In this document: in pieces, positions 35,504 to 45,048 of the stretch | How the letters are laid out: every line of letters starts with the position of its first letter | How positions within the stretch are numbered: the first letter of the stretch is position 1 | Origin: JAWSVE01 sp050789445 | Lineage (GTDB): Bacteria > Pseudomonadota > Gammaproteobacteria > Pseudomonadales > Cellvibrionaceae | Direction: 5' to 3' | Assembly: GCA_050789445.1 (NCBI GenBank) | Contig: JAILXR010000001.1 | Location: forward strand, 1,178,001-1,242,000 | DNA: 64,000 bases | The notes under the pieces: generated by a model | Told to the model about the DNA's origin: nothing | The model's input: the letters and a program-made list of their open reading frames with translations, nothing else | Database searches by the model: none | Translations under genes and position numbers: made by a program

Positions 35504-38356
35504 ATGGCTTCTGCTCTCTTTAATATCAAACCCTTACTGCCCAAAATTAAAAATGGAGCCATTGTTCTGACGCCGAATAATCGTCTCCGTAACCAGCTTC
35601 GCCTCGCCTACAGCGAGAACCAAAATACACAGGTAGTTCGATCTCCAGCGATCTATTCATTGACCGAATGGTTGAATCTGAAATGGGAGATCCTTAGTGG
35701 TAATGGCCACAATGGTTGCGATTGCTTGATTCTGAATCCAATACAGCAACAAATGATTTGGACACAAATCGTCGAGAACAGCCAGTTCGCTGATATATCT
35801 GCCAATTACAGAAGCCTCGTTGGCAACTTGATGGAAGCCTACAGGAACACTCAACTGTGGGAAATTTCATTAGACGAAGTGCAGAGCTACCAACTTAACT
35901 TCCCCTCTGTATCTAATTCCAGCTCGTCCCACAAGGGAACGACCGATTATTTATTAACCTGGATCATAGCATTTGAAAACAAGCTTAAAAGCTTGAACGC
36001 TATAACCCCAGAGCAATCTCAAAAAATTATTTGTGATGCATTTGAAAAGGGTAATCTACCCAAAACTTCTGAAATCTTCTTACAAAGCTTTGATGATTTA
36101 CCACCACTCACATTCAGGTTGTTTCAAGCGGCTTCAAAAAACTTAACGAATTCAAATGACCATCAAAAATCCAATACCGAAACAACCAAGAGTTCATCTC
36201 AACGTGTTGGGTGCAATGATTTTTCTGAAGAAGTATTAAAGGCTGCCCAGTGGGCGAGAAATATTTTAAAAGACAATTCCGAATCTAAAATTGGTATTAT
36301 TGTTCCTTCTCTTGGTAGCGACAGGCAATTAGTAGAACGCATATTCGCTGAAATATTCGAGCCTCAATTTTTAAACCCTGAAGTTGCTCGTTACCCCCTA
36401 CCTTTTAACATTTCTGCCGGAATACCTTTAGCAAACACGCCTTTAATCAACAACACGCTTTTACTATTGAAATTAAATCAAAATGAATTAGCACTCAATG
36501 AATGGCAAACATTACTGTTATCCCCCTTCTTTTCTGATGAAGCTAATGAACGGGAACTTAGGGCAGACGTATTACTTGGTATTAAAAAACGGCAACAATT
36601 CAAAGTTAGCACCGCTAACGTACGTCAAATAGTATCGAAAAATTCACAAAGTGAAACAGAGACGCTCCCTGATAATGGCGATGAACCAAAGCCAACTAAA
36701 AATCTGTTATCAAAAAAACTGCAATCGTTCGAAGAAAGAAAAAGACATCACCCTACAACAGCAACGGCAAGCGAGTGGATAATACTGTTTCAAGAACAAT
36801 TGGCAGAACTCGGATGGCCCGGTACGCGAACCTTAGACAGTGTTGAATATCAACAAGTTAATCAATGGTATTCGTTACTCGAAAAACTCGCGTCTTTAGA
36901 TGCGATTAATGAAAATCCCAAGACCAATCAAGAAAAAAATCTTACTTGGAGTTTCTCAAAAATATTGAATGAATTAACTGGTTTGGCCGCAACAACTCAC
37001 TTTCAACCAGAAGTGAAAGGCTCTCCGATTAATATCTTAGGAACGCTGGAAGCAGCAGGCTTACAATTCACCCATAGCTGGATCATGGGAATGAACAATA
37101 AAGATTGGCCGCCAAAGCCTAACCCCAATCCTTTATTGCCGATACAGCTACAGCGTAAATACCAATTACCTCGCGCATCGATAGAGCGGGAAAATCGTTA
37201 CGCCCAAGCTATCACCAAACAATTATTGCAATCAGCACATGAAATAGTAGTGAGCCATGTTACTCAATTTGAAGAATCGGAATCCTTACCCTCTGCCTTA
37301 ATTGAACATATTGCGTTAATAGAAACATCTAATGTTTTTAACGCTAAAAAAGAATCAAAAGAAGGTGATAACACATTATCGAAATTTTATTCTGATTTAG
37401 ATATATCCCAATCCGTAGATCTAGTGAACTGCGAAAAAGGGCCGCTTCTGTTGACAGAAAACAGCCCTATAAAGGGCGGTAGTGACATTTTAAAACAACA
37501 AGCACTGTGTCCTTTTAATGCGTTTGCAAAACATCGCCTAACCATCCGCCAACCTGACGAACCGACGCTCGCTCTTACCGCATTAGACAAAGGGAACATT
37601 ATTCATAACGCGCTTGATGTTTTTTGGTCGGAGGTTAAATCGCACGAAAACTTAATATTATTAACAACCGACGATATTAAAAGAAAAATAAGTTTCATTA
37701 TTGAATCAGTATTTTCACATCAATATAAACGAGATATCAAACAATTGGGTGATTTTTATTACTCACTAGAAACGGAACGCTTCATTAACTTATTAACTGA
37801 ATGGCTAGAATTCGAAAAAGAGAGACCTCCTTTTACTGTAAAAGGAACTGAAGAATCGATTGATGCTGATTTCTCCGGCCTCACTTTCAAACTAAGAGTT
37901 GACAGAATTGATAAAAATAGCGAAAACGAAATAATATTAATTGATTACAAAACAGGAACGGTCGCCACAAAAAAATTAAAAGGTCCGAGACCAGAAGAGC
38001 CTCAGCTACCACTTTATTTGTTATGTTATCCAGAAGAAGTAAAAGCGATAGCCTTTGCACAAGTAAAAACGAATGACTTTCAAATTGCAGGCATTGGTGA
38101 AATTTCCGATCAGAAAAGTTATACAAAAATAAAGGATGTATCCAAAGAAAAAATTTCGCCTGACTGGCCATCAGCAAAAGAATATTTTAAAGCTGAACTA
38201 GAAACGCTCGCCCAAGAATATATTAACGGCTACTGCCCTGTCGACTTTAAAACTAACGACAAATTCTCGGAATATATGGCCCCATTAAATCGCAGCAATG
38301 AATCTGATTATATCAATTATTATGCTTCAAAAATTAATCAAGAAGTCAGTTCATGA
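35504..38356 (+). CDS. AddB-like PD-(D/E)XK nuclease, probable DNA-repair protein
   Basis: The 950-residue protein resembles the 'probable DNA repair protein' family found beside UvrD-type helicases in gammaproteobacteria. The N-terminal part is an inactivated helicase-like fold (GAIVLTPNNRLRNQLR, PLPFNISAGIPLANTPLI, LEAAGLQFTHSWIMGMNNKDWP). The C-terminal PD-(D/E)XK nuclease has GNIIHNALDVFW, a RVDRID strand and ILIDYKTG near residue 812. A cysteine-containing block (LKQQALCPFNAFAKHRL) precedes it, but an Fe-S cluster is not certain. It overlaps the helicase gene by 4 bases (ATGA), so they probably form one complex for double-strand-end processing. Confidence 0.88.
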   Translation: MASALFNIKPLLPKIKNGAIVLTPNNRLRNQLRLAYSENQNTQVVRSPAIYSLTEWLNLKWEILSGNGHNGCDCLILNPIQQQMIWTQIVENSQFADISANYRSLVGNLMEAYRNTQLWEISLDEVQSYQLNFPSVSNSSSSHKGTTDYLLTWIIAFENKLKSLNAITPEQSQKIICDAFEKGNLPKTSEIFLQSFDDLPPLTFRLFQAASKNLTNSNDHQKSNTETTKSSSQRVGCNDFSEEVLKAAQWARNILKDNSESKIGIIVPSLGSDRQLVERIFAEIFEPQFLNPEVARYPLPFNISAGIPLANTPLINNTLLLLKLNQNELALNEWQTLLLSPFFSDEANERELRADVLLGIKKRQQFKVSTANVRQIVSKNSQSETETLPDNGDEPKPTKNLLSKKLQSFEERKRHHPTTATASEWIILFQEQLAELGWPGTRTLDSVEYQQVNQWYSLLEKLASLDAINENPKTNQEKNLTWSFSKILNELTGLAATTHFQPEVKGSPINILGTLEAAGLQFTHSWIMGMNNKDWPPKPNPNPLLPIQLQRKYQLPRASIERENRYAQAITKQLLQSAHEIVVSHVTQFEESESLPSALIEHIALIETSNVFNAKKESKEGDNTLSKFYSDLDISQSVDLVNCEKGPLLLTENSPIKGGSDILKQQALCPFNAFAKHRLTIRQPDEPTLALTALDKGNIIHNALDVFWSEVKSHENLILLTTDDIKRKISFIIESVFSHQYKRDIKQLGDFYYSLETERFINLLTEWLEFEKERPPFTVKGTEESIDADFSGLTFKLRVDRIDKNSENEIILIDYKTGTVATKKLKGPRPEEPQLPLYLLCYPEEVKAIAFAQVKTNDFQIAGIGEISDQKSYTKIKDVSKEKISPDWPSAKEYFKAELETLAQEYINGYCPVDFKTNDKFSEYMAPLNRSNESDYINYYASKINQEVSS

Positions 38357-41300
38357 GCATAAACAGTAGCCAATCAAACACTCAAGACGTTGCTGATGCT
38401 TTTGCACGAGAACAAGCATTAGATCATACTCAATCTTTTATTGTTTCTGCCCCCGCAGGATCAGGTAAAACAGGTCTATTAACTCAGCGTATTTTAAAAT
38501 TGCTGGCGTTTTGTGAACATCCCGAAGAAGTGCTTGCTATCACGTTTACGCGTAAAGCTGCCCAAGAAATGCGACAACGTATTATCCTTGCATTGCGAGC
38601 AGCACAACTTGAAGAAGCCCCGACTAATAAAAATGAGCAGCTGACATACTCTCTCGCCAAAAAAGTCCTTCAGAAAAATGAAGATAATAATTGGCAACTA
38701 TTAATTTCGCCCAACCGTTTGCGCATTCAAACGATTGATGGCTTTTGTCAGTCATTAGTCAGACAACTCCCCTTCGACGCAGGCATGAGTAGTTTACTCA
38801 AACCAACAGACACCCCTCAGAAATTATATCAACAAGCCGTTAGGCAGTTTTTTACCGCCTTCAAAGCAGATTCAGCCACCCAAAATGATATTGGCGTGTT
38901 ACTCAAGCATGTCGACAATCGTATGGATGACTTAGAAAAATTGTTGATGTCCTTGTTAGATAAAAGAAATCAGTGGTTAGGTATTCTTTACGAAACAAAG
39001 AATAAGAATGATGGGCATCAATTTTTAGAAAACAGCTTGAATGTTGTTGTTGCAGAATCTCTCATCGCTTTGCGTGAGATGCTTGCCAGCTGGCTACCTG
39101 AATTAACAGAGCTAGGACAATACGCGGCTAACAATGCGATCAAAGATAACAAAGAAACGCTGATAAAAGAGTTGATTGATTTTGACTATTCTTTTGATCA
39201 AGAAAGCTCTATTGATACGGCATCAATAGAAAAATGGAAAGCCATCGCCACTCTGTTATTAACAGCTAGTAACACATGGAGAAAATCTATTACTGTTGCC
39301 GATGGATTCCCTGCAGGGAATACTAAGGACAAAGACAGCCTAGAAAAACGCCAAAAAACACGACTACTAGAAATCATATCTGAGCTTAAAGAATATCCAG
39401 AAATATTGGCGCAATTAGAAGATATTAAAAGTCTCCCGTCTCCGAGTATACAAAAACAACAATGGACATTACTGGATAGCTTGACGCGATTATTACCACG
39501 ATTAGTGGCCGAATTTAAAATACTTTGTGAGCAAACAACAGAATGTGATTTCAACGAACTGACACAAGCCTCTCTAATTGCACTCGGCAACCATGACGAA
39601 CCGTCTGACATTGCATTGAAATTAGATTATAAAATCAATCATATCCTTGTCGATGAATTTCAAGATACGTCCTTACCTCAACTGCATCTTTTAGAAAAAC
39701 TAACCGCTGGCTGGCAACCAGATGATGGTAAAACATTATTTGTAGTCGGCGATGCCATGCAGTCTTGTTATAGTTTTCGTGAAGCTAATGTAGGAATTTT
39801 TCTCGGCGTTAAAGAAACAGGGATTAGCAACATTGAATTAACCCCTTTAGAGCTCACTGTTAATTTCCGTTCAAACGGTACACTTGTTGAGTGGGTAAAT
39901 GAACATTTTCAATCTGCTTTTCCTGAAGAAAATAATATTAACCGAGGGGCTATTCGTTACCAGCACGCTGATTATTTTTCAGAACCGGATAATAACGCCT
40001 CAATCAATACAATTGCATTGGTTGAAGCCGACGCCAAAGATGAAGCCAAGCATATTAGTGAAATCGTCAAAAATCATTTGCAAAAAGACGACTCGAAAAA
40101 CATTGCTATTTTAGTGAGAGCTAAAACACATTTACCTGCGATATTAAATCAGTTGCGTGAAGAAAATTTAACATGGCAATCGAAAGATGTGGATAAGCTA
40201 GCATCACGTATGGCTGTCATCGATTTATTATCGCTCACAAAAGCAGCCTTGAATTTTTCTGATCGAATCGCTTGGCTCTCTATTTTAAGAGCGCCGTGGT
40301 GTGGTCTAGACATGATCGATTTAACGACAATCGCATCCCATAAAAAATCTAATCAAAACAGCTCTAATTTAATATGGGAAAATATTAAGAACTATCATTC
40401 CCTTAACATCAGTGAAAGTGGAAAAGCGTGTTTAACTCGCATCGTTAAAGTACTCACACCTGCACTAGAGCAAAAGCACAGAAAGCCGTTAAGACAATGG
40501 ATAGAGGGTATATGGTTAGCCCTTGGCGGACCAGCAGCAGTAACTAACCCAACAGAAAAACATAGCCCTGCACGTTTTTTTGAACTACTTGAAGCACACA
40601 GTCTTTCTAATAGCACGATTGATGACTGGGTATTGTTTGATGAAGCCATTGAGAAACTTTACGATCGATCTGAAGAGCAGTCTCGAATTCAAGTGATGAC
40701 CATTCACAAATCAAAAGGATTAGAATTTGATACCGTTATCATTCCTAGCTTAGAGAAAACCGGAAGAGCGGATGACAAAGCGCTCTTACTTTGGCAGGAC
40801 GTTATTGATTCACAAGGAGAGGCCCATCTATTAATGAGCCCGCTTGGCTCCACTGGAGAATCTGATGAATTTTATAGCTACCTTAAACGCGAAAAATCCA
40901 TTCGACAAAATTATGAAAATGCTCGACTTCTCTACATTGGCTGTACCCGTGCAATCCAACACTTATATTTACTCGGAAAATTAAACCGCGACATAAAAAC
41001 AGAAAAAGTAAAACCGCCAGCTAAAAATTCTTTATTTTCACATCTGTGGGAAAGCGTTCAGGACGAAGTGTCATTCGTAGAATATAACCATCAAAACGAA
41101 ACCAATCCCAATAAAAGAGAAAACTTATCCACAGAAACATCTAACGAGAATGATACGAAAAAAATAACGCTAAAACACATTTTACGATTATCGTCACAAT
41201 GGGAACCCTGCGTATTCCCTACCGACAATACTCTGGAAGCATATCGTCAAAAAGATTTTTATCTACCAGCAGCCACAACACCTGAGATTATTACCAAAAC

Positions 41301-41922
41301 TCCAATAGCTGAGAACACTTCAAAAGCAGACACTACTAATTTACAAAACATCGATAACAAAAATATTCCGAGTGCCAACAATTTAAATCATCGCGCACAA
41401 CGATATATCGGCACAGTACTCCATCAAGCTCTCCATCATTTGATTCAATACGGCATTAACAACTGGAACAACGAAAGAATAGAAAAACAAAAAAACTTTT
41501 GGCAAAACCAGCTTCGTCAAAACGGGCTCGATAATCATCAAGCCTCACAAGGTACGATAAAAATTGCAGAAGCTATTACTAAGATTATTAATGATAAAGA
41601 AGGCCGATGGCTACTAGACTCATCACATGAGCAAAGTGAATCAGAATTATCAATCATGGATCCGAATGCCGGTTTTCGAGAATCAATTATTGATCGAACG
41701 TTTATTGCTGATGGTGTACGGTGGATTGTTGATTTTAAGAGCAGCGAACCCGCAGAAGATGAAAACCTAGATATTTTTTTACAAAATGAATCTTTGGCCT
41801 ATCGCTCACAATTAGAACGCTACTCCAATGTCATTCAAAAAATTGATGTAGCCTCTGATATCAGCATCACCACAAAAACAGCTTTATACTTCCCTCTTCT
41901 ACCGCTATTTCACATTATTTAG
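38353..41922 (+). CDS. AddA-like UvrD-family helicase-nuclease
   Basis: The 1189-residue superfamily 1 helicase has Walker A SAPAGSGKTGLL near residue 33, motif Ia ITFTRKAAQEMRQR, a TIDGFCQSLVRQLP block, Walker B VDEFQDTS near 433, VVGDAMQSCYSFR, motif V MTIHKSKGLEFD and motif VI ENARLLYIGCTRA. The C-terminal RecB-like nuclease motif VDFKSS is near residue 1125. With the preceding nuclease it makes an AddAB-like pair able to resect DNA ends. The region at about 880-1010 is Asn/Thr/Lys-rich linker. Confidence 0.92.
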   Translation: MSINSSQSNTQDVADAFAREQALDHTQSFIVSAPAGSGKTGLLTQRILKLLAFCEHPEEVLAITFTRKAAQEMRQRIILALRAAQLEEAPTNKNEQLTYSLAKKVLQKNEDNNWQLLISPNRLRIQTIDGFCQSLVRQLPFDAGMSSLLKPTDTPQKLYQQAVRQFFTAFKADSATQNDIGVLLKHVDNRMDDLEKLLMSLLDKRNQWLGILYETKNKNDGHQFLENSLNVVVAESLIALREMLASWLPELTELGQYAANNAIKDNKETLIKELIDFDYSFDQESSIDTASIEKWKAIATLLLTASNTWRKSITVADGFPAGNTKDKDSLEKRQKTRLLEIISELKEYPEILAQLEDIKSLPSPSIQKQQWTLLDSLTRLLPRLVAEFKILCEQTTECDFNELTQASLIALGNHDEPSDIALKLDYKINHILVDEFQDTSLPQLHLLEKLTAGWQPDDGKTLFVVGDAMQSCYSFREANVGIFLGVKETGISNIELTPLELTVNFRSNGTLVEWVNEHFQSAFPEENNINRGAIRYQHADYFSEPDNNASINTIALVEADAKDEAKHISEIVKNHLQKDDSKNIAILVRAKTHLPAILNQLREENLTWQSKDVDKLASRMAVIDLLSLTKAALNFSDRIAWLSILRAPWCGLDMIDLTTIASHKKSNQNSSNLIWENIKNYHSLNISESGKACLTRIVKVLTPALEQKHRKPLRQWIEGIWLALGGPAAVTNPTEKHSPARFFELLEAHSLSNSTIDDWVLFDEAIEKLYDRSEEQSRIQVMTIHKSKGLEFDTVIIPSLEKTGRADDKALLLWQDVIDSQGEAHLLMSPLGSTGESDEFYSYLKREKSIRQNYENARLLYIGCTRAIQHLYLLGKLNRDIKTEKVKPPAKNSLFSHLWESVQDEVSFVEYNHQNETNPNKRENLSTETSNENDTKKITLKHILRLSSQWEPCVFPTDNTLEAYRQKDFYLPAATTPEIITKTPIAENTSKADTTNLQNIDNKNIPSANNLNHRAQRYIGTVLHQALHHLIQYGINNWNNERIEKQKNFWQNQLRQNGLDNHQASQGTIKIAEAITKIINDKEGRWLLDSSHEQSESELSIMDPNAGFRESIIDRTFIADGVRWIVDFKSSEPAEDENLDIFLQNESLAYRSQLERYSNVIQKIDVASDISITTKTALYFPLLPLFHII

Positions 41923-42278
41923 CTCCAGACTGAAGCAGTTTCACTCTCCAATTAGTTTGTCACTCAAACATTTAGGATGGTAATTATTTCTGTAATACGC
42001 GATATCTATTATCTGAATTTTATCTTACATTTATCCCTTTCCTTGAATTAGGATTTATTCGGGCGGGATTTATGGTTGCAATAGTAGGAATATATTCCAC
42101 AAGGCGATTAAATTTCAGTAGAATAGTCTGTTCGCTGTTCATTTTAATCATATATGCCAACGTATTAGATCTGTTTACTGCACATTTATAGTGATACAAC
42201 TGAAAAACACAGCTCAAAAGGCAGCCAGAAATAACACCTGGTAATAGGAAACTGACAAAGAGAGATTTGGAATTTAGC
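41923..42278. other. Intergenic region before DAHP synthase
   Basis: AT-rich region of 356 bases likely to hold the aroG promoter. No confident -35/-10 pair, attenuator peptide or TyrR-type repeat was recognised by eye. Confidence 0.4.
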
Positions 42279-43343
42279 ATGACTAATGTAGTTGAAGACC
42301 TCAATATAATTTCACAGGATGTGTTGGTATCACCAGCAAGCCTTAAAAAAGAACTCCCTCTTGCGGGAAAAGCTTTGGATTCTGTTATTGCCGGACGACA
42401 AGCCGTTCGGAATATCCTAGATAGAAAAGACCCTCGTATCATGGTCGTTGTAGGCCCCTGCTCTATTCATAATGTTGAAGAAGCAAAAGAGTATGCAACG
42501 CGATTAGAAAAGTTATCTGCTGCTGTTGAAGATACGATCCTCATCATTATGCGAGTCTATTTTGAAAAACCACGCACCACAGTTGGTTGGAAAGGGCTAA
42601 TCAACGATCCTCACCTCAACGACTCGTTTAAAATAGAAGAAGGCTTACATATCGGCCGACAACTTTTGCTAGATGTTGCTAAAACGGGATTACCACTTGC
42701 TACCGAAGCACTCGACCCTATTTCACCGCAATATCTTCAAGACTTAATTGCATGGTCAGCAATTGGAGCAAGAACCACTGAATCACAAACTCACCGTGAA
42801 TTAGCCAGCGGTCTTTCATCAGCTGTGGGATTTAAAAATGGAACTGACGGCGGCTTAGAAGTTGCCACAAATGCACTACAATCCGTTTCAAGTCCACATC
42901 GTTTTCTTGGTATTAATTCTGACGGAAGAGTTGCGGTCACCCATACGAGTGGAAATGCATACGGCCATATCGTATTGCGTGGCGGTAGCGATAAACCAAA
43001 CTACGATTCAGTTAGCGTAGCCATGGCCGAGCAAGAACTGTCGAAGGCAAAAGTATCTACCAACATCATGGTCGATTGCAGCCATGCTAACTCAAATAAA
43101 AACCACGATTTGCAACCACTGGTTATGGAAAATGTCACCAATCAAATTTTAGAAGGCAACAAGTCAATCATTGGTTTAATGATCGAGAGTAATATTAATG
43201 CTGGAAATCAAAAAATCACGAGTAATTTAGCTGATTTGAAATATGGCGTTTCAGTAACCGACGCCTGTATTGATTGGGACACAACTGAAAAGTCTATGCT
43301 ATTAATGCGTGACAAACTAAAAGACATTTTGCCTTCTCGATAG
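42279..43343 (+). CDS. aroG: DAHP synthase, class I (AroG/AroF/AroH type)
   Basis: First enzyme of aromatic amino-acid synthesis: joins phosphoenolpyruvate and erythrose-4-phosphate. The protein has 354 residues from ATG 42279 (MTNVVEDLNII). It has VVVGPCSIHN with the metal cysteine, MRVYFEKPRTTVGWKGLINDP, WSAIGARTTESQTHRELASGL, FKNGTDGG and VDCSHANSNK, the full class I alpha set. Which inhibitor-sensitive isozyme it is cannot be decided by eye. A TTG start at 42267 is possible but less likely. Confidence 0.95.
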   Translation: MTNVVEDLNIISQDVLVSPASLKKELPLAGKALDSVIAGRQAVRNILDRKDPRIMVVVGPCSIHNVEEAKEYATRLEKLSAAVEDTILIIMRVYFEKPRTTVGWKGLINDPHLNDSFKIEEGLHIGRQLLLDVAKTGLPLATEALDPISPQYLQDLIAWSAIGARTTESQTHRELASGLSSAVGFKNGTDGGLEVATNALQSVSSPHRFLGINSDGRVAVTHTSGNAYGHIVLRGGSDKPNYDSVSVAMAEQELSKAKVSTNIMVDCSHANSNKNHDLQPLVMENVTNQILEGNKSIIGLMIESNINAGNQKITSNLADLKYGVSVTDACIDWDTTEKSMLLMRDKLKDILPSR

Positions 43344-43398
43344 TTGATGGGCCATCTGTACTGATATTCCAATTAAGTACGGCTCAGCGTTAATTATT

Positions 43399-43441
43399 AA
43401 CTAAAAAGGGTTTCAGTCGTATACTGAAACCCTTTTTAGTT
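43399..43441 (+). terminator. Bidirectional intrinsic terminator after DAHP synthase
   Basis: A 19-bp perfect stem: AACTAAAAAGGGTTTCAGT (43399-43417) pairs with 43423-43441 around a 5-base loop. The A-rich and T-rich ends give U-tracts on both strands. It is placed 55 bases after the aroG stop and separates it from the membrane-protein gene. Confidence 0.92.
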
Positions 43442-43471
43442 AATGTCTCTATAGAACAAACTAAATACACT

Positions 43472-43915
43472 ATGAACAAATTCATTTACAGCTGGTTATA
43501 TCTCATTGGCGTACTGCATATACTGTCAGGAATCGTTGTTTCTTTTTTTGTCTGCTTTGATACCAACAATAGCTACATCAATTATTTATTTAACAGCCTT
43601 AATATTGATATACAGCTTGCCGATTCCAACACAATAACACTCATCACTACCCTACTGAAATTATTTGGGCCAGCTATCATAGGATGGGGAATTCTTTTTT
43701 TATCGCTCATCTTTTGCTTAAAAACTGCTTTTCACGCCAAAAAAGGATTTCAATTTATCAAGACAACTTGCATACTTTCCACCATTGTTTGGTACGGATT
43801 AGATAGCTTTATTGCTTGGCAAGTCGGTTTTACTTTTCATGTAGAATTTAATGTAGCCATCATTCTACTAATTGTTTTACCTCTTATTTTTCTTAAGCCA
43901 ACAGCAAAAGAATAA
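43472..43915 (+). CDS. Small membrane protein, function unknown
   Basis: A 147-residue hydrophobic protein with four probable transmembrane helices (YLIGVLHILSGIVVSFFV, LLKLFGPAIIGWGILFLSLI, TTCILSTIVWYGLDSFIAW, VAIILLIVLPLIFL). No family was recognised. It stands alone between a terminator and a long non-coding stretch. Confidence 0.75.
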   Translation: MNKFIYSWLYLIGVLHILSGIVVSFFVCFDTNNSYINYLFNSLNIDIQLADSNTITLITTLLKLFGPAIIGWGILFLSLIFCLKTAFHAKKGFQFIKTTCILSTIVWYGLDSFIAWQVGFTFHVEFNVAIILLIVLPLIFLKPTAKE

Positions 43916-44346
43916 CGACTGTAACTGCCTTAAGGGGAGTTCGCGGAAAAATGACAGAAAATGTGGGACAGAAGACTAATTAAGATCACCAAAAAAGATG
44001 CTTGGAGATTTAACAGGTAGCACTACAAAACGCCTGCAAAAGTGATCAATAAGCAACCAAAATAATGCTTCTTCTCACTTCTAAGTATATTTTTCAGTTC
44101 TTAGTCACTCTACCATACAAATTAATCTTTACATTCATTCTCCGTCAATGATAATAGAAGGCTGAATGATGGTTCACGTTTTGACATGAGACAAAGAAAG
44201 TAATAACGCTAAACTCTCATTTTATATTCTCTGCCCGCTTATAAAATAAAAACTAAAGCGGCATAAGATACTCTCTTGCTTGCCTCGAGAGAACGGCATA
44301 CTAACTACTTAACTTTAATTACTAACACTCAAACACGGCGACCCCT
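43916..44346. other. Intergenic region before the CpxRA-like genes
   Basis: 431 bases without a supported gene. It should hold the cpxR-like promoter. No clear CpxR box (GTAAA repeats) or repeat element was found by eye. Short reading frames here are broken and have no known family. Confidence 0.4.
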
Positions 44347-45048
44347 ATGCCCAATATATTGCTTGTTGATGACGATCTAGAATTGTGTGAATTACTAAGA
44401 GACTACCTTCAGGGTGAAGGTTTTGATGTCAGCATGGTTCATGATGGCGGGAAAGTACTAGAAGCAACTAATCAAGCAGAATTCGATGTCATTGTATTAG
44501 ACGTTATGATCCCAAATCTCAACGGCTTTGAAGTTTTAAGAAAACTGAGAGATGTCTGCAAAACGCCAGTCCTTATGCTCACGGCAAAAGGGGATACTGT
44601 AGATCGAATTGTCGGCTTAGAACTTGGTGCCGACGATTACCTTGCCAAGCCTTGCAACCCACGAGAGTTAGTCGCTAGGCTTCGTGCAATTTTGCGTAGA
44701 AGTAGCAATCAACAAAATGCTGCACGATCTGAAGATAACATCACCGTTGATGACTTAAAGATTCACCTAGGAAGCCGAACAGTGCATTACAACGAAGCAG
44801 CTGTCACTTTAACGGGTGCAGAGTTTGCTGTTTTAGAATGGCTTATGCGCTCTCCTGGGCAAGTCATTAGCAAAGATGTACTGACTGAAGAGGCGCTAGG
44901 AAGAAAACTAACACCTTATGATAGAAGTATTGATGTCCACATCAGTAACATACGAAAAAAATTAGCTGCTGAAGGTGCTAGTAAAGACTTAATCATTAAT
45001 ATCCGCGGCGCTGGTTACATGCTAACGACCAGCCAACAAAATGACTAA
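44347..45048 (+). CDS. cpxR: CpxR-like OmpR-family response regulator
   Basis: The 233-residue regulator has a receiver domain (ILLVDDDLELCELLRDYL, phosphoacceptor Asp in VIVLDVMIPNLNGFE, LMLTAKGD, GADDYLAKP) and an OmpR-type winged helix (LTGAEFAVLEWLMRSPGQVISKDVL, then YDRSIDVHISNIRKKL). The closest fit is CpxR, the envelope-stress regulator. It overlaps the kinase gene by 8 bases. The target set is unknown; a general OmpR-family role cannot be excluded. Confidence 0.9.
   Translation: MPNILLVDDDLELCELLRDYLQGEGFDVSMVHDGGKVLEATNQAEFDVIVLDVMIPNLNGFEVLRKLRDVCKTPVLMLTAKGDTVDRIVGLELGADDYLAKPCNPRELVARLRAILRRSSNQQNAARSEDNITVDDLKIHLGSRTVHYNEAAVTLTGAEFAVLEWLMRSPGQVISKDVLTEEALGRKLTPYDRSIDVHISNIRKKLAAEGASKDLIINIRGAGYMLTTSQQND

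Noticed and set aside
42020..42442. A 140-codon minus-strand frame across the aroG start
   Set aside because: It overlaps well-supported aroG codons on the opposite strand and has no family features.
43916..44346. Possible transposase relic suggested by short broken readings
   Set aside because: The readings are too short, have several stops and match nothing I can name; no terminal repeats were seen.
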